64,000 bases of DNA from Embleya sp040605455 (GCF_040605455.1 NZ_JBEXCV010000002.1:1-64000), one strand, 5' to 3'. Shown: positions 1 through 9,097, counted from the stretch's first letter. Numbers and translations: made by a program. The notes: a model not told the origin generated them from the letters alone.

Positions 1-405
1 CCTGAGCCGAACCGGCGACGACCAAACGAACGAAACCGAGTCGAAACCCCGACTCACTCGAACGAGACCCCGTACACCTAAATCCTGATACTCCCCGGCA
101 GCCCAGTCGCAGGGGCGGGGCTGGGGAAAGCGGAGTCCGTCCCGGTCGTGCACCTCGACCGCCACCCACTCCTGTTGCGCGTGTACCGCGAGGCGTAGCG
201 GCGCGCCTTCGCCGATGTGACGGGCGACGTTGGCCATCAGCTCGTGCGTGCAGAGTTGGACGGTGTCCGCGGTCTCGGCGGGGATGCCGGCGGCGGTCAG
301 TATGCCGGGGAGGATGGCGCGGATCGATTGGATCGTACCGACCGAGGCAGTCGTGTCGGTCCGGAACGACATGTGCGAATGGTGCCTAGCAGGGCTCGTG
401 GTCAT
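1..405 (-). CDS. ATP-binding (HATPase_c, RsbW/SpoIIAB-like) regulatory protein, partial at window edge
   Basis: The minus-strand frame opens with ATG at 405, seven to eight bases after a GGAGG ribosome-binding site, and runs open to base 1. The reading shows an N-box-like ELMANV at residues 55-60 and a G1-box-like stretch VEVHDRDG at 83-90. These are features of the GHKL kinase fold of anti-sigma factors. Such proteins bind ATP and sequester sigma or anti-anti-sigma proteins; in Streptomyces they often lie beside XRE/DUF397 pairs, as here. After about residue 104 the typical GRGL-type ATP lid is not recognisable, a TTA codon appears, and third codon positions become T-rich. The 3' end may therefore be frameshifted or degenerate. 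The true stop lies outside the window. Confidence 0.7.
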   Translation of the reverse strand, partial: MTTSPARHHSHMSFRTDTTASVGTIQSIRAILPGILTAAGIPAETADTVQLCTHELMANVARHIGEGAPLRLAVHAQQEWVAVEVHDRDGLRFPQPRPCDWAAGEYQDLGVRGLVRVSRGFDSVSFVWSSPVRLR

Positions 406-453
406 GGACTCGACCTCCGTGCGACGGCTGTCGTGATCATGCGCCGACGCGAC

Positions 454-472
454 TGATCGTAATGGTCGATCA
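454..472. promoter_or_regulatory. inverted repeat, possible operator between divergent genes
   Basis: TGATCG (454-459) and CGATCA (467-472) form a 6-base inverted repeat with a 7-base spacer. It sits in the 190-base gap between the ATP-binding gene and the divergent XRE regulator. An XRE repressor could bind here, but that is only inferred from position and symmetry. Confidence 0.3.
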
Positions 473-597
473 CCTTTGAGTGATGTCTCGTCGACGGTAA
501 CGGCTCATCGCCAGGGGGCGCAACATTGTCACTTCATTTGGCGAAACTGCCGCTTTGCCCTATCAAGATCAGGATCTCGAAGCCGGCTGGAAGTGAC

Positions 598-1473
598 ATG
601 CTTTGGCGCATGACGAGCCGTCCGGTTCCCACCGTGCGCCGCCGTCGACTCGGTACGGAGTTGCGGCGGCTGCGCAACGACGCGGGTATGACGTTGGATC
701 AGGTTGCGGAGCACATGAGTTGGGATGCGACGAAGGTGTCGCGGGTCGAGAACGCGACAAGGAACGTACGGCCCCCGGACGTCGGTCGTTTGCTGCGGAT
801 CTTCGGTGTCGACGACCCCGAACTGTGCGCGGCTCTCGAGGCGTTGGCGCGGGATGCCGGCAAACGTGGTTGGTGGCAGACCTACGGGGGCGTGCTGGCA
901 TCGACCTATGCCGATTACATCTCGCTGGAGAGCGACGCGGAAAGCCTGCGTACATACGAGCCTTCTTTGATCCCGGGCCTGCTCCAGACCGCGGCATACG
1001 CACGCGAGATCGTCGCGGGCACAACGACTCGTCGCACGCCGCAGGAGGTTTCCGCGCTGGTGGACGTCCGGCGTGCTCGGCAGGCCATTCTCACCGCGCC
1101 CGATCGCCCACTGGAGTTGTGGGCGATCGTCTCCGAAACGGCCCTGAGGCAACGCTTCGCGGTACGCCCGGAGACGATGCGAGAGCAGTTGCAGAAGCTG
1201 CTCGATACGTGGGAGCTCCCGAACGTCACCATCCAAGTGATGCCGATGGAGGCCACCGTGCATCCCGGATGCGCGGGCGGATTCAAGATCGTCAGTTTCC
1301 CGGGCCCGGTGCCGGACGTCGTTTCGTTGGAGAACCTGATCGGGGCGACGTACGTGGAAGGCACCGACGACGTCGCTGCTTTTGGCAAGGCGTTCGAGCG
1401 CATCCGCTCCACGGCCTTGTCCGAGGAGGACTCGTTGGCACTGATTACCGAACTGGAGGGGAAGCAACTGTGA
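598..1473 (+). CDS. helix-turn-helix XRE-family regulator with DUF5753 domain
   Basis: This is a 291-residue cytoplasmic DNA-binding protein. An XRE helix-turn-helix lies near residues 16-70 (GTELRRLR, MTLDQVAEHM and KVSRVENATR are visible). The rest matches the DUF5753 effector domain of Streptomyces WhiJ-like regulators, with LRTYEPSLIPGLLQT and a C-terminal region about 180 residues later. The start at 598 follows GGAAG (589-593) closely; ATG 610 is an alternative that gives the more usual N-terminus. It overlaps the DUF397 gene by 4 bases. In this family, pairs of an XRE/DUF5753 protein and a small DUF397 protein act together in developmental control or as toxin-antitoxin-like modules. 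The ligand is unknown. Confidence 0.9.
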   Translation: MLWRMTSRPVPTVRRRRLGTELRRLRNDAGMTLDQVAEHMSWDATKVSRVENATRNVRPPDVGRLLRIFGVDDPELCAALEALARDAGKRGWWQTYGGVLASTYADYISLESDAESLRTYEPSLIPGLLQTAAYAREIVAGTTTRRTPQEVSALVDVRRARQAILTAPDRPLELWAIVSETALRQRFAVRPETMREQLQKLLDTWELPNVTIQVMPMEATVHPGCAGGFKIVSFPGPVPDVVSLENLIGATYVEGTDDVAAFGKAFERIRSTALSEEDSLALITELEGKQL

Positions 1474-1679
1474 AGCGGGGAACGCAGGATTTCCACACCC
1501 TGGCGCTTACGGGCGTCACTTGGCGCAAGTCTTCGTACAGCGCCGCCGAACACGACTGCGTCGAGGTCGCCGGGCTTGCCGGGAGCCGCGTTGCCCTCCG
1601 GGACTCGAAACGACCCACTGGTGGCGCGTTCCGGGTCCCGGGCTGCGCCTGGGGCGCGTTCCTGGCCCGCGCCTCCTAG
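1470..1679 (+). CDS. DUF397 small protein (partner of the XRE regulator)
   Basis: This is a 69-residue protein starting with GTG, which overlaps the TGA of the regulator in a GTGA arrangement. A strong GGAGGGG site lies at 1456-1462 inside the upstream gene, so translation is probably coupled. The DUF397 signature is clear: TWRKSSYSAAEHDCVEVA near residues 16-33, followed by VALRDSKRPTGGAF. DUF397 proteins bind and modulate their adjacent XRE/DUF5753 regulator. No catalytic residues are expected. Confidence 0.92.
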   Translation: MKRGTQDFHTLALTGVTWRKSSYSAAEHDCVEVAGLAGSRVALRDSKRPTGGAFRVPGCAWGAFLARAS

Positions 1680-1689
1680 CCGGACGCGG

Positions 1690-1727
1690 CGAGGTCCCCC
1701 GCCCCCGTCTCGGGGCGAGGGACCTCG
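1690..1727. terminator. strong hairpin between convergent genes
   Basis: CGAGGTCCC (1690-1698) pairs with GGGACCTCG (1719-1727), and an inner CGCCCC/GGGGCG pair extends the stem. It lies between the stop of the DUF397 gene and the stop of the convergent monooxygenase gene. No T-tract follows on either side, which is usual for Streptomyces terminators. Confidence 0.7.
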
Positions 1728-1747
1728 GCGTGTGTGCGTACCTCGGC

Positions 1748-2056
1748 TCAGCCCTCGTCGGCCGGGGTCAGGTCGCTCTCGTAGTGGACGATCGTCGGCG
1801 GAACCGCGAAGAACTCGCCGACGATGGCACGCCACTGGGGGAACAGGTCGGACTCGCGGAAGCCCACCGTGTGTGCCTCCAGGGTCTCCCAGCCGATCAG
1901 CAGCAGGTACGAGGTGGGCGACTCGATCTGACGGATCAGGCGCGCCCAGCGAAAGCCGTCGGACTTGGCGACGACCTCGCGGCCACGCAGGAACGCGGCT
2001 TCGAATTCGGCCTCGCGGCCGGCGGTGACGGTGATGTCCGCGTGTTCGATGATCAT
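1748..2056 (-). CDS. antibiotic biosynthesis monooxygenase (ABM) family protein
   Basis: This is a 102-residue single-domain protein with the dimeric alpha-beta-barrel pattern of ABM-family enzymes. MIIEHADITVTAGREAEFEA opens it, followed by an SYLLLIGWETLEAH strand and helix and an FRESDLFPQWRAIVGEFF segment. Members range from cofactor-free quinone-forming monooxygenases to haem-degrading enzymes and many of unknown substrate. The start at 2056 was chosen because upstream residues do not fit the family. It is monocistronic, between two terminator-like hairpins. The specific substrate cannot be told. Confidence 0.85.
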   Translation of the reverse strand: MIIEHADITVTAGREAEFEAAFLRGREVVAKSDGFRWARLIRQIESPTSYLLLIGWETLEAHTVGFRESDLFPQWRAIVGEFFAVPPTIVHYESDLTPADEG

Positions 2057-2108
2057 GGCAGGCTCCGTGCTGGGTCGGATCGGGGTCGGGGCGACATACG
2101 GATCATTC

Positions 2109-2145
2109 CGAACCGCCCCGGCGCGGATTGCGCCGGGGCGGTTCG
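2109..2145 (-). terminator. terminator of the VWA operon
   Basis: A perfect stem pairs 2109-2124 with 2130-2145 around the loop GGATT; the core is AACCGCCCCGGCGC. It lies about 32 bases past the stop of the 2178-2978 gene, in the direction of that operon, and behind the start of the ABM gene. Confidence 0.75.
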
Positions 2146-2177
2146 CCACGCCGACGACCGGCGTCGGCCGATCGGCG

Positions 2178-2978
2178 TCAGCTGAACCAGTGCCGCTTCT
2201 TGCGGGTGAGCTGGTAGCCCAGGATGCCGAACACCACCGCAACGAAGGTCGCCATCGCGGTCCAGAACCACCGTGCGTTCGGCCCGTCCATCCAGTCCCA
2301 CTGGTACCAGTGGTCCTCTTCCTGGTCCCAGGCCACCGACCGGGTGTCCGCGGTCTGGCCGCTCTTGAGCACCGAGCCGGCCTTGGTGATCGGCACCAGC
2401 GGGTCGGCCAGCTTGCGGTCCGAGGTCGGTACCTGGTCGTCGCCGTCCTTGGTGTCCACCCGTATGGTCACCTTGGTCGCGGCGCCCGCGTCCAGGTCGG
2501 GCACGTCCATCGCGGCGATCCGGACGAAGTACATCCCGGGCAGCGGGTCGGTGGACCACGGCTCGGCCCAGTCGCGGACGGTGCGCGGGGTGCAGGTCAG
2601 GCCGAGCTTGGTGTCGGTCTTCTGCGCCGTGGCGACCTGCTTGCCCTCCACGCACGGCTGGCGCCGGCGCAGGCCGTCGTAGATCTCGATCCGGTAGGTC
2701 ACCGGGCCGCTGCGCGCGTTGCCGGAGGCCAGCTCCAGATCCACCTTGGCGTGGATCTCCTTGCCCGCCTTGGCCGGGAACTGCCAGTACAGATACTCGC
2801 CCTGGGACGCCGACCAGCGCGCCTGCTCACCCAGCTTGAGCGTGCCCGCGCCCAGGAACGAGGTGCCCGGCGGCACGTCCTGGTCGGCCATCGCCGGCGC
2901 CGCGAACAGCGTCACGCCCACGAACGCCGCGGCGACCGCCGCCAACGCCCGCTTGATTCCACCCATCGCGCTCGTCAT
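2178..2978 (-). CDS. secreted, C-terminally membrane-anchored protein of unknown function
   Basis: This is a 266-residue protein. Residues 1-31 look like a signal peptide ending APAMA before DQ. A long extracellular part follows, then one transmembrane segment near residues 237-256 and a basic tail (TRKKRHWFS), so the topology is type I. No catalytic motif was recognised. It starts with ATG overlapping the stop of the upstream VWA gene by 4 bases (ATGA), so the two are probably made together. The extracellular part has beta-rich, adhesin- or sheath-like composition (for example YRIEIYDGLRRRQPC). A role as a membrane partner of the secreted VWA protein is inferred only from the operon. Confidence 0.8.
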   Translation of the reverse strand: MTSAMGGIKRALAAVAAAFVGVTLFAAPAMADQDVPPGTSFLGAGTLKLGEQARWSASQGEYLYWQFPAKAGKEIHAKVDLELASGNARSGPVTYRIEIYDGLRRRQPCVEGKQVATAQKTDTKLGLTCTPRTVRDWAEPWSTDPLPGMYFVRIAAMDVPDLDAGAATKVTIRVDTKDGDDQVPTSDRKLADPLVPITKAGSVLKSGQTADTRSVAWDQEEDHWYQWDWMDGPNARWFWTAMATFVAVVFGILGYQLTRKKRHWFS

Positions 2979-4249
2979 GACATCGCCTTTCCGAGAGCCT
3001 TGAACGCGCGGCGCAGCCAGCCGGCCAACAGCCCGGCGATCAGGCCGAATCCGGCGAGTACGCCCAGGAACACCCAACCTCGGCCCAGGCCGTGCACGTT
3101 CGCGGCCTTGCTGTCGGTGGCCTGGACCAGGTCCACCGTCAACTCCAGCGGCAGACCGGGCTTGGTGGCCACGTTCGGCTGCGCGGCGAACGCGTTGGTG
3201 ACGACCAGGCAGATCGTCCTGGTCTTCGCGTTGTCACTGTCGGTCTTGTACGGGAGGCGCAGCCCGGCGGACTGCACGTCGGTACGGCCGTTGCCGGCGC
3301 CCGCGTTGCCGACCAGTTCGCGGCCGTCCTCGCTGAACGCGGTGACCGTCACGTCGTAGTCGCGCGCCACCTTGCGGTCCGCGCCGACCGTCGCGGTGGC
3401 CCGCAACTCCTGGTTCGGCTTGAGCGGGACCTTGTACCAGAGGTGCTGGCTGAACTCCTCGCGGTCGCTGTACACGCCGGGCGCCAACAACGGCGCGTCC
3501 TGGCAGCCGTTCGGGCTGCCCTTGACCGACGCGGGCGTCTCGTCCGCCTCGCGCACCGCGCGCTTGACGATCTGCTGGACCTTCTGCGACAGCTCGTCCG
3601 CGTTCAGCACCGAGGTGTAGGTGCCACCGGTGGCCGCCGCGATGCAGGAGAGCTGACGACGGGTGTTGTCGTCCGGGACCAGGCCCAGCGTGTCCACGAT
3701 CAGGTTGAGGCCGGACGCGGCCAACTCGCGTGCCACGTCGCACGGGTCGGGCGGCGCACAGGTCTCCTCGCCGTCGGTGATCAGCACGATCCGGCGGCTG
3801 CCGGCTCCCGTGCCGAGGTCCTTGGCGGCCTCGCGCAACGACAGGGCGATCGGAGTCCAGCCGGTCGGCGCCAACTTGGCGATCTCGTTCTTGATCACGA
3901 CCTTGTTGGGCCTGCCGACCGGGGCCAGTTGCTGGGTGTCCACGCAACCCTTGGCCTTGTCGTTGCCCGGGTAGGTGGCGCCCAGCACCCGGACGCCGAA
4001 GTCGGCCGGCTCCGGGACGCTGTCCACGACCTCGTTGAAGGCCTTCTTCGCGGCGTCCATGCGGGTCATCCCGCCGGCGTCGTTGGCCTTCATCGAACCG
4101 CTCACGTCGAGGACCAGCTCGACTTTCGGCGGTGGCCCGTTCGGATTCGTCTCGTCGGCCATCGCGGACGGTGCGGAACCGCCCACGACAGCAAAGGTCG
4201 TCAGCAGGCCGATCAAGCCGGCCCCGACCTTTCGCATCTTGATCGTCAC
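2975..4249 (-). CDS. secreted VWA-domain protein with C-terminal membrane anchor
   Basis: This is a 424-residue protein with a signal peptide (about residues 1-31, APSAMADE), a von Willebrand factor A domain and one C-terminal transmembrane helix near 392-411. The MIDAS metal site is intact: DVSGS at 48-52, Thr132 in GWTPIALS and Asp159 in LITDGEE. Cysteines occur in CAPPDPC and LSCIAAATGG, suggesting disulfides outside the cell. VWA proteins of this sort bind ligands or partner proteins in a metal-dependent way. It is the first gene of a two-gene unit with the preceding entry. The start is GTG 4249; ATG 4237 is possible, and neither has a strong ribosome-binding site. Confidence 0.85.
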   Translation of the reverse strand: MTIKMRKVGAGLIGLLTTFAVVGGSAPSAMADETNPNGPPPKVELVLDVSGSMKANDAGGMTRMDAAKKAFNEVVDSVPEPADFGVRVLGATYPGNDKAKGCVDTQQLAPVGRPNKVVIKNEIAKLAPTGWTPIALSLREAAKDLGTGAGSRRIVLITDGEETCAPPDPCDVARELAASGLNLIVDTLGLVPDDNTRRQLSCIAAATGGTYTSVLNADELSQKVQQIVKRAVREADETPASVKGSPNGCQDAPLLAPGVYSDREEFSQHLWYKVPLKPNQELRATATVGADRKVARDYDVTVTAFSEDGRELVGNAGAGNGRTDVQSAGLRLPYKTDSDNAKTRTICLVVTNAFAAQPNVATKPGLPLELTVDLVQATDSKAANVHGLGRGWVFLGVLAGFGLIAGLLAGWLRRAFKALGKAMS

Positions 4250-4316
4250 GGGGGAGGATCCTACGGATCAAATCGGCCCGCCGTTTGCCGTGCACCGTAG
4301 GTGGATTGACAGCGCG

Positions 4317-6515
4317 TCAGACGGTTGGTGACGATTCGTCGGAAACGTTCCGCGTCGGTGCGGTCAGGTCATACAGGGTCACCCCGCCCACCGTGCTCGC
4401 GGTGAACGTCTGCTCGACCCAGGTCGCGATGGCCTGTGACGCGTTGCTGCCGCCCATGCCGCGCATTCCGCCACCGCCCATGCCGCCGCCGGCCCCGCCG
4501 CCGATGAAGTAGTGGATGCGACCATCCCTGACCAACTTTTGGAACTCGACGAGGGTCGGCGAGGGGTCGCTGCCGTTGAAGCCGCCGATCGGCATGACCG
4601 GTTTTCCGGTGGCGAGTTGGTATCCCGAAGCGCTATTGGAGCCCACCGAGGCGGCCACCCAGGTATAGGAGTCGCCGTCCTGCTTCAGTGCGGCGACCAC
4701 CTCCTTGCCGGGCGTACTGCCGTTGAGCAGTCCGCCCATTCCACCCGCCCCGCCGCCACCCTGGCGTGGCGTCGTCCCCGGCGGCACCGCGCCGTTGCCC
4801 GGGGCGGTCCACCGCCGTGGGTTGCCGATACCGTCGGGAGTCTGCCCGTTCTGCCCCGGTGTGCCCGGGAACAGCTGGGTCCCCTGGCCCGGTTGGCCGC
4901 CCGGGACCTGGCCGGGCGGAACTCCCTGGAACCCGCGCGGCCCGCCCGCGAAGCCCCCGGGGCCGCCCGGTCCGCCCGGCCCACCACGCCCGAAGCCCAT
5001 GCCCGCCGGCCCCGCGCTCGGGATCGAGCCGCCCTTCGCGGTGGCGACGGTGTCCCACGTGTACGCGACCGGCCCGGCCAGCAGCGCGGCCACCGAAACC
5101 GCGGCCGCCACCGGCGCGAGCCCGCGCAGCGCGACGAACGCGGCGCCGAACACGGCCAGAGCGCCCACGATTCCGCCGACGAGTACGACGTGGCGCAGCC
5201 ACGGATGCCAATCCGGCGTCCGGTCGAGCAGGTGGTACGACCACCACGCGCCGGCCGCGATCGTCAGCGCCGCGACCGCCGCCGCACGTGGCACCCGGCG
5301 CCGTTCCCACAGCAGCGCCGCACCCATCGCCACCACCGCGGCGATCGCCGGCGCCAACGCGACGTTGTAGTACGCGTGGAAGATGCCCGCCATGTAACTG
5401 AAGACCAGCCCCGTGGTGAGCAGCCAACCGCCCCACAGCACGATCGCCGCCCGGGTGGGATCGGTCCGCGGCGCGCGTCGGGTCAGCCACAGGCCCACCG
5501 TGAGCAGGATCAGCGCGGCGGGCAACAACCAGGAGATCTGGCCGCCCATTTCGGCGTTGAAGAGCCGATCCCACCCGGTGGCACCCCAATTGCCGCCACC
5601 CCCGCGCGGGCCGCCCCCGCCGCCCACGCTGCCGGTCTCGTTGCCGTTGAGCCGGCCGAGTCCGTTGTAACCCAGCGTCAGTTCGAGGATCGAGTTGTGC
5701 TGCGAACCGCCGATGTAGGGGCGGGACGATTCCGGCCACAATTCGACGATTGCGATCCACCAGCCGCCGGCGACCAGCAATGCCAGCCCGGACCACAGCA
5801 GTTGCCGCACCCGCCGCCAGAAACCGACCGGCGCGCACACCAAGTACACCAGTGCGAAGGCGGGCACGATCAGGAACGCCTGGAGCATCTTGGCCAGGAA
5901 GCCGAAGCCCACGCACGCACCGGCCAGCACCAACCACCGGGTGCTCGCGCTCTCCTGGGCCCGCAACACCGCATACGCGGCGACGGTGAGCAGCAGTACC
6001 AGCAGTGCGTCCGGATTGTTGAACCGGAACATCAGCGCCGCGACCGGGGTCAGGGCCAGCATCGCGCCGGCCGACAGCGCGGCCCAGGCCGGGAATCGGC
6101 GCCGCACGGCCAGGTAGAGCACACCGACCGTGGCGACGCCCTCCAGTGCCTGCGGGGCCAGGATGCTCCACGCGTTGACGCCGAAAACGCGGGCCGACAG
6201 GCCCATCACCCACAATGACGCCGGGGTCTTGTCGACAGTGATCGAGTTGCCCGCGTCCGAGGACCCGAAGAAGAACGCCTTCCAACTCTCCGTCCCGGCC
6301 TGAACTGCGGCCGAGTAGAACGAGTTGGCCCACCCCGAGGCACCCAGGCCCCAGATGTACAGCAGAGCGGTCCCGAGCAGCAGCACGAGCAACGCGGGCC
6401 GCACCCACGGCGCGTCCGCCTCACGGCCGCGAACCAGCCGGGCGAACCAGGGCTTTTCGGTCCCGGCGCCGCTCTCGGGAATCGGCATGGGCAGTGGAGC
6501 CACCACGGCGGTCAT
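4317..6515 (-). CDS. GT39-family membrane glycosyltransferase (YkcB / mannosyltransferase-like)
   Basis: This is a 732-residue multi-spanning protein. The N-terminal two thirds have the PMT/ArnT layout: a first membrane helix near 40-57, then a periplasmic loop with NSFYSAAVQAG and SITVDKTP (Asp95), and about ten further helices. A Gly/Pro-rich linker occupies roughly residues 495-615 (repeats such as GGPGGPGG), followed by a small soluble C-terminal domain resembling that of Bacillus YkcB-type proteins. Family members transfer a sugar from a polyprenyl-phosphate carrier to an extracytoplasmic acceptor. The downstream partner in transcription order is not this gene: the GT2/GtrA gene precedes it and overlaps its start by 4 bases. 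That pair could make and then use the lipid-linked sugar. The acceptor is unknown. Confidence 0.87.
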   Translation of the reverse strand: MTAVVAPLPMPIPESGAGTEKPWFARLVRGREADAPWVRPALLVLLLGTALLYIWGLGASGWANSFYSAAVQAGTESWKAFFFGSSDAGNSITVDKTPASLWVMGLSARVFGVNAWSILAPQALEGVATVGVLYLAVRRRFPAWAALSAGAMLALTPVAALMFRFNNPDALLVLLLTVAAYAVLRAQESASTRWLVLAGACVGFGFLAKMLQAFLIVPAFALVYLVCAPVGFWRRVRQLLWSGLALLVAGGWWIAIVELWPESSRPYIGGSQHNSILELTLGYNGLGRLNGNETGSVGGGGGPRGGGGNWGATGWDRLFNAEMGGQISWLLPAALILLTVGLWLTRRAPRTDPTRAAIVLWGGWLLTTGLVFSYMAGIFHAYYNVALAPAIAAVVAMGAALLWERRRVPRAAAVAALTIAAGAWWSYHLLDRTPDWHPWLRHVVLVGGIVGALAVFGAAFVALRGLAPVAAAVSVAALLAGPVAYTWDTVATAKGGSIPSAGPAGMGFGRGGPGGPGGPGGFAGGPRGFQGVPPGQVPGGQPGQGTQLFPGTPGQNGQTPDGIGNPRRWTAPGNGAVPPGTTPRQGGGGAGGMGGLLNGSTPGKEVVAALKQDGDSYTWVAASVGSNSASGYQLATGKPVMPIGGFNGSDPSPTLVEFQKLVRDGRIHYFIGGGAGGGMGGGGMRGMGGSNASQAIATWVEQTFTASTVGGVTLYDLTAPTRNVSDESSPTV

Positions 6516-7939
6516 ACGTCCTCACTTGCCGAACCGGGAGAACCGGCCGAGTCGGTCGAATCGAGCATGTCGATCGAGGCGACCGGCATGGCCGAAGCGG
6601 CCGGCCTCCTCGCTGCGTCGGACGTGATCGAAGTCACCGAGGCGATCCGATCACCCGGGCCTGTCGCGGTCGCGGGATCCGGCCGACCACCCGGGTCCGC
6701 GGGCTTCGCCGAATCGTTGCGAGCGGCCGGATCACGCCGACCGGTCGAATACCCCGAGTGCGCGACTCCCGCCGCGCGAAAGACCCACACCCGCAGCAGC
6801 AGGAACCGCACGATCGTGGCCACGGTCCCCGCGCCGACCAGCGCGCCCAGTTCGACCGCGCGCGAGGGACGCGTAACGACGGCGTGCAGACCGGCGAGCG
6901 TCGCGCTGCTCAACGCGAGGCCGACGACGAAGGCCAGGCCGCCCTGGGCCTGATGGCGCCACACCCCGGCACGCCCGCGTACCCCGAAGGTGAACCGTCG
7001 GTTGGCCGCGGTGTTCGCGATCGTGGTCATCGTCAGGGCCGGCGCGTTCGCGGCCAACGCGCCCATGTCGTCGCGCAGCAGGACATACAACAGCAGGTGG
7101 GCCAGCGTGCTCACCAGCCCGATCACCGCGAAGCGCGGGAGTTGCGCGCGCATCGCCGGCGGCAACCGCGCCTCGCGCACCCGAGGCGGGACCGAGACCC
7201 GGAACGTGCCCGCAGCGATCCGCCGGGCCACCCGCGCCATTCCGCGCAGATCATCCAACGCGGTGTGCAGCACATCGACCCGGCTGTCCGGATCGTCGAT
7301 CCAGTCCACCGGGACCTCGTGGATACGCAGCCCGTTGCGCTCGGCGAGCAGCAGCAGTTCGGTGTCGAAGAACCACTCCTCGTCGTGGACGTGCGGCAGC
7401 AGCGCCTGGGCGACCACCGCGCGGGCGGCCTTGAAGCCGCATTGCGCATCCGAGAAGTGCGCCGCGAAGACCCCACGCAGCAGCAGGTTGTAGGACCGCG
7501 ACACGACCTCGCGGCGCGGCCCGCGGACCACCGCCGACGAACGGGCCAGCCGGGTGCCGATGGCGAGATCGCTGTGGCCGCTGACCAGCGGCGCGACCAG
7601 TGGCAGGAAGGCGTCCAGGTCGGTGGACAGGTCGACGTCCATGTATGCGACCACGTCCGCGTCGGACTCGGCCCACACCTTGCGCAGCGCCCGGCCGCGA
7701 CCCTTGCGGTCCAGGTGCACCGTGCGCACGTGCGGCAGTTCACGCGCGAGCTCGCGGGCCACCTGCCAAGTCGCGTCCGTGCTGGCGTTGTCCGCGATGA
7801 CGATGCGGAAGGCGTACGGGAATCCGCCGAGCAGATAGGCGTGCAGGCGGCGCACGCTCGCGGCCAGGACGTGCGCCTCGTTGTACACGGGCACCACCAC
7901 GTCCACGATCCGCGTGCGAATCGGTGTCGTCAGGCTCAT
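6512..7939 (-). CDS. GT2 polyprenyl-phosphate glycosyltransferase fused to GtrA-like membrane domain
   Basis: This is a 475-residue protein. Residues 10 to about 235 form a GT-A fold with VVVPVYNE at 15-22, IADNASTD near 48-55 and the metal-binding DVDLSTD at 101-107. This is the dolichyl- or polyprenyl-phosphate sugar synthase type. Residues about 275-400 are a GtrA domain with four membrane helices, thought to help flip or present the lipid-linked sugar. The last 70 residues are a disordered Ser/Asp/Pro-rich tail. The gene overlaps the GT39 gene by ATGA. The two probably work in series: charging the carrier, then transferring the sugar outside the membrane. Confidence 0.9.
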   Translation of the reverse strand: MSLTTPIRTRIVDVVVPVYNEAHVLAASVRRLHAYLLGGFPYAFRIVIADNASTDATWQVARELARELPHVRTVHLDRKGRGRALRKVWAESDADVVAYMDVDLSTDLDAFLPLVAPLVSGHSDLAIGTRLARSSAVVRGPRREVVSRSYNLLLRGVFAAHFSDAQCGFKAARAVVAQALLPHVHDEEWFFDTELLLLAERNGLRIHEVPVDWIDDPDSRVDVLHTALDDLRGMARVARRIAAGTFRVSVPPRVREARLPPAMRAQLPRFAVIGLVSTLAHLLLYVLLRDDMGALAANAPALTMTTIANTAANRRFTFGVRGRAGVWRHQAQGGLAFVVGLALSSATLAGLHAVVTRPSRAVELGALVGAGTVATIVRFLLLRVWVFRAAGVAHSGYSTGRRDPAARNDSAKPADPGGRPDPATATGPGDRIASVTSITSDAARRPAASAMPVASIDMLDSTDSAGSPGSASEDV

Positions 7940-8153
7940 GCCGTGACGTTGTCGAGGGGGCCTGGGAGCCGTCTGAGGCGTTTCTTAAGGTGGGATGAGA
8001 ATCGTCGTGGCGGCCGGAAACCGGGGTGCCGCCGGCATGTGGCCGAGTGGGGGCCGGCGCGAGACGGTCGTGGGATGCGAATCTCGCGTTTCGAGACGCC
8101 TATGCTGCCGATCGGAAGGCCGGCACAGCGCGACGCAGCGATCCGGAGGTCGG

Positions 8154-9044
8154 ATGAACATCTCGGCGGGTAGGTCAGTGGGCGCGGACTCCGCGCAACC
8201 GTTCGTGGAGGCCCTTGAGATCGCGGCCGGCGGATGGGTCTTCAACGCCCGAGTGGCCGGGCCGACGGACGGCCGCCCGGTGTTGTTCCTGCACGGGTTC
8301 CCGCAGATGTCCGCGTCCTGGACGGCGCAACTCCTGGGCCTGGCCAAGGCCGGGTACCGGGCGATCGCGTTCGATCAGCGCGGCTACTCACCGGGCGCCC
8401 GGCCGCCCCAGGAATCGGCCTACGGGCGCGACGAGTTGGTGGGCGACGTGATCGCCGTACTGGATGCCCTCGGCCTGACCCGGGTGGACCTGGTCGGACA
8501 CGACTGGGGTGGCGCGCTCGCATGGCAGCTCGCGGGCCTGCGCCCGGAGCGGTTGCGCACGCTGACCGTGGTGTCCACGCCGCACCCGGTCGCGCTCACC
8601 TCGGCGGTCCGTGACGACGCCACCGGCCAGCGCGAACAGTCCTCGTACATACGGCTGTTCCGCACCCGCAGGGTGGCCGAGGAGAAGCTCTTGGCGGACG
8701 ACGCGGCCTACCTGCGCTCGGCGTTCGCCACGCTGCCGGCCGAGGTCACCGAACGCTACCTCGCGGTGCTGCGCGAACCGGGGGCGCTCACCGGTGCGTT
8801 GAACTGGTACCGGGCGATCGACCCGAAGGTGTTGCGCGACATCGGCGACATCGACGTGCCGACCCTGTACGTCTGGAGCGACCGGGACGCGGCCTTCGGT
8901 CGCGCCGCCGCCGAGGCAACCGGCGCCTCGGTCACCGGCCCGTACCGCTTCGAGGTACTCGCCGGCGTCGACCACTGGGTTCCCGAGAATGGCGCGGAGG
9001 CCCTGACCGGCTTGCTGTTGGAGCACTTGGCGGCGTTCGCGTAG
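8154..9044 (+). CDS. alpha/beta hydrolase, epoxide hydrolase-like
   Basis: This is a 296-residue cytoplasmic enzyme. HGFP at 47-50 supplies the oxyanion hole. The nucleophile elbow GHDWGG carries Asp117 rather than Ser, which points to the epoxide hydrolase / haloalkane dehalogenase branch. WSDRDAAFG and the late GVDHWVPENG fit the acid and the catalytic His. The start at 8154 follows GGAGG (8145-8149). It stands alone and is convergent with the MMPL exporter gene. The natural substrate is not evident. Confidence 0.88.
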   Translation: MNISAGRSVGADSAQPFVEALEIAAGGWVFNARVAGPTDGRPVLFLHGFPQMSASWTAQLLGLAKAGYRAIAFDQRGYSPGARPPQESAYGRDELVGDVIAVLDALGLTRVDLVGHDWGGALAWQLAGLRPERLRTLTVVSTPHPVALTSAVRDDATGQREQSSYIRLFRTRRVAEEKLLADDAAYLRSAFATLPAEVTERYLAVLREPGALTGALNWYRAIDPKVLRDIGDIDVPTLYVWSDRDAAFGRAAAEATGASVTGPYRFEVLAGVDHWVPENGAEALTGLLLEHLAAFA

Positions 9045-9097
9045 GAGTGACGCACGCTCGTGCTCCGCCGGGCGCGCGGTCGCCGGAGTGACGCGCT

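Noticed and set aside
4512..6218. Plus-strand 568-codon frame antisense to the GT39 gene
   Set aside because: Shadow frame; the minus-strand protein has membrane topology and conserved motifs.
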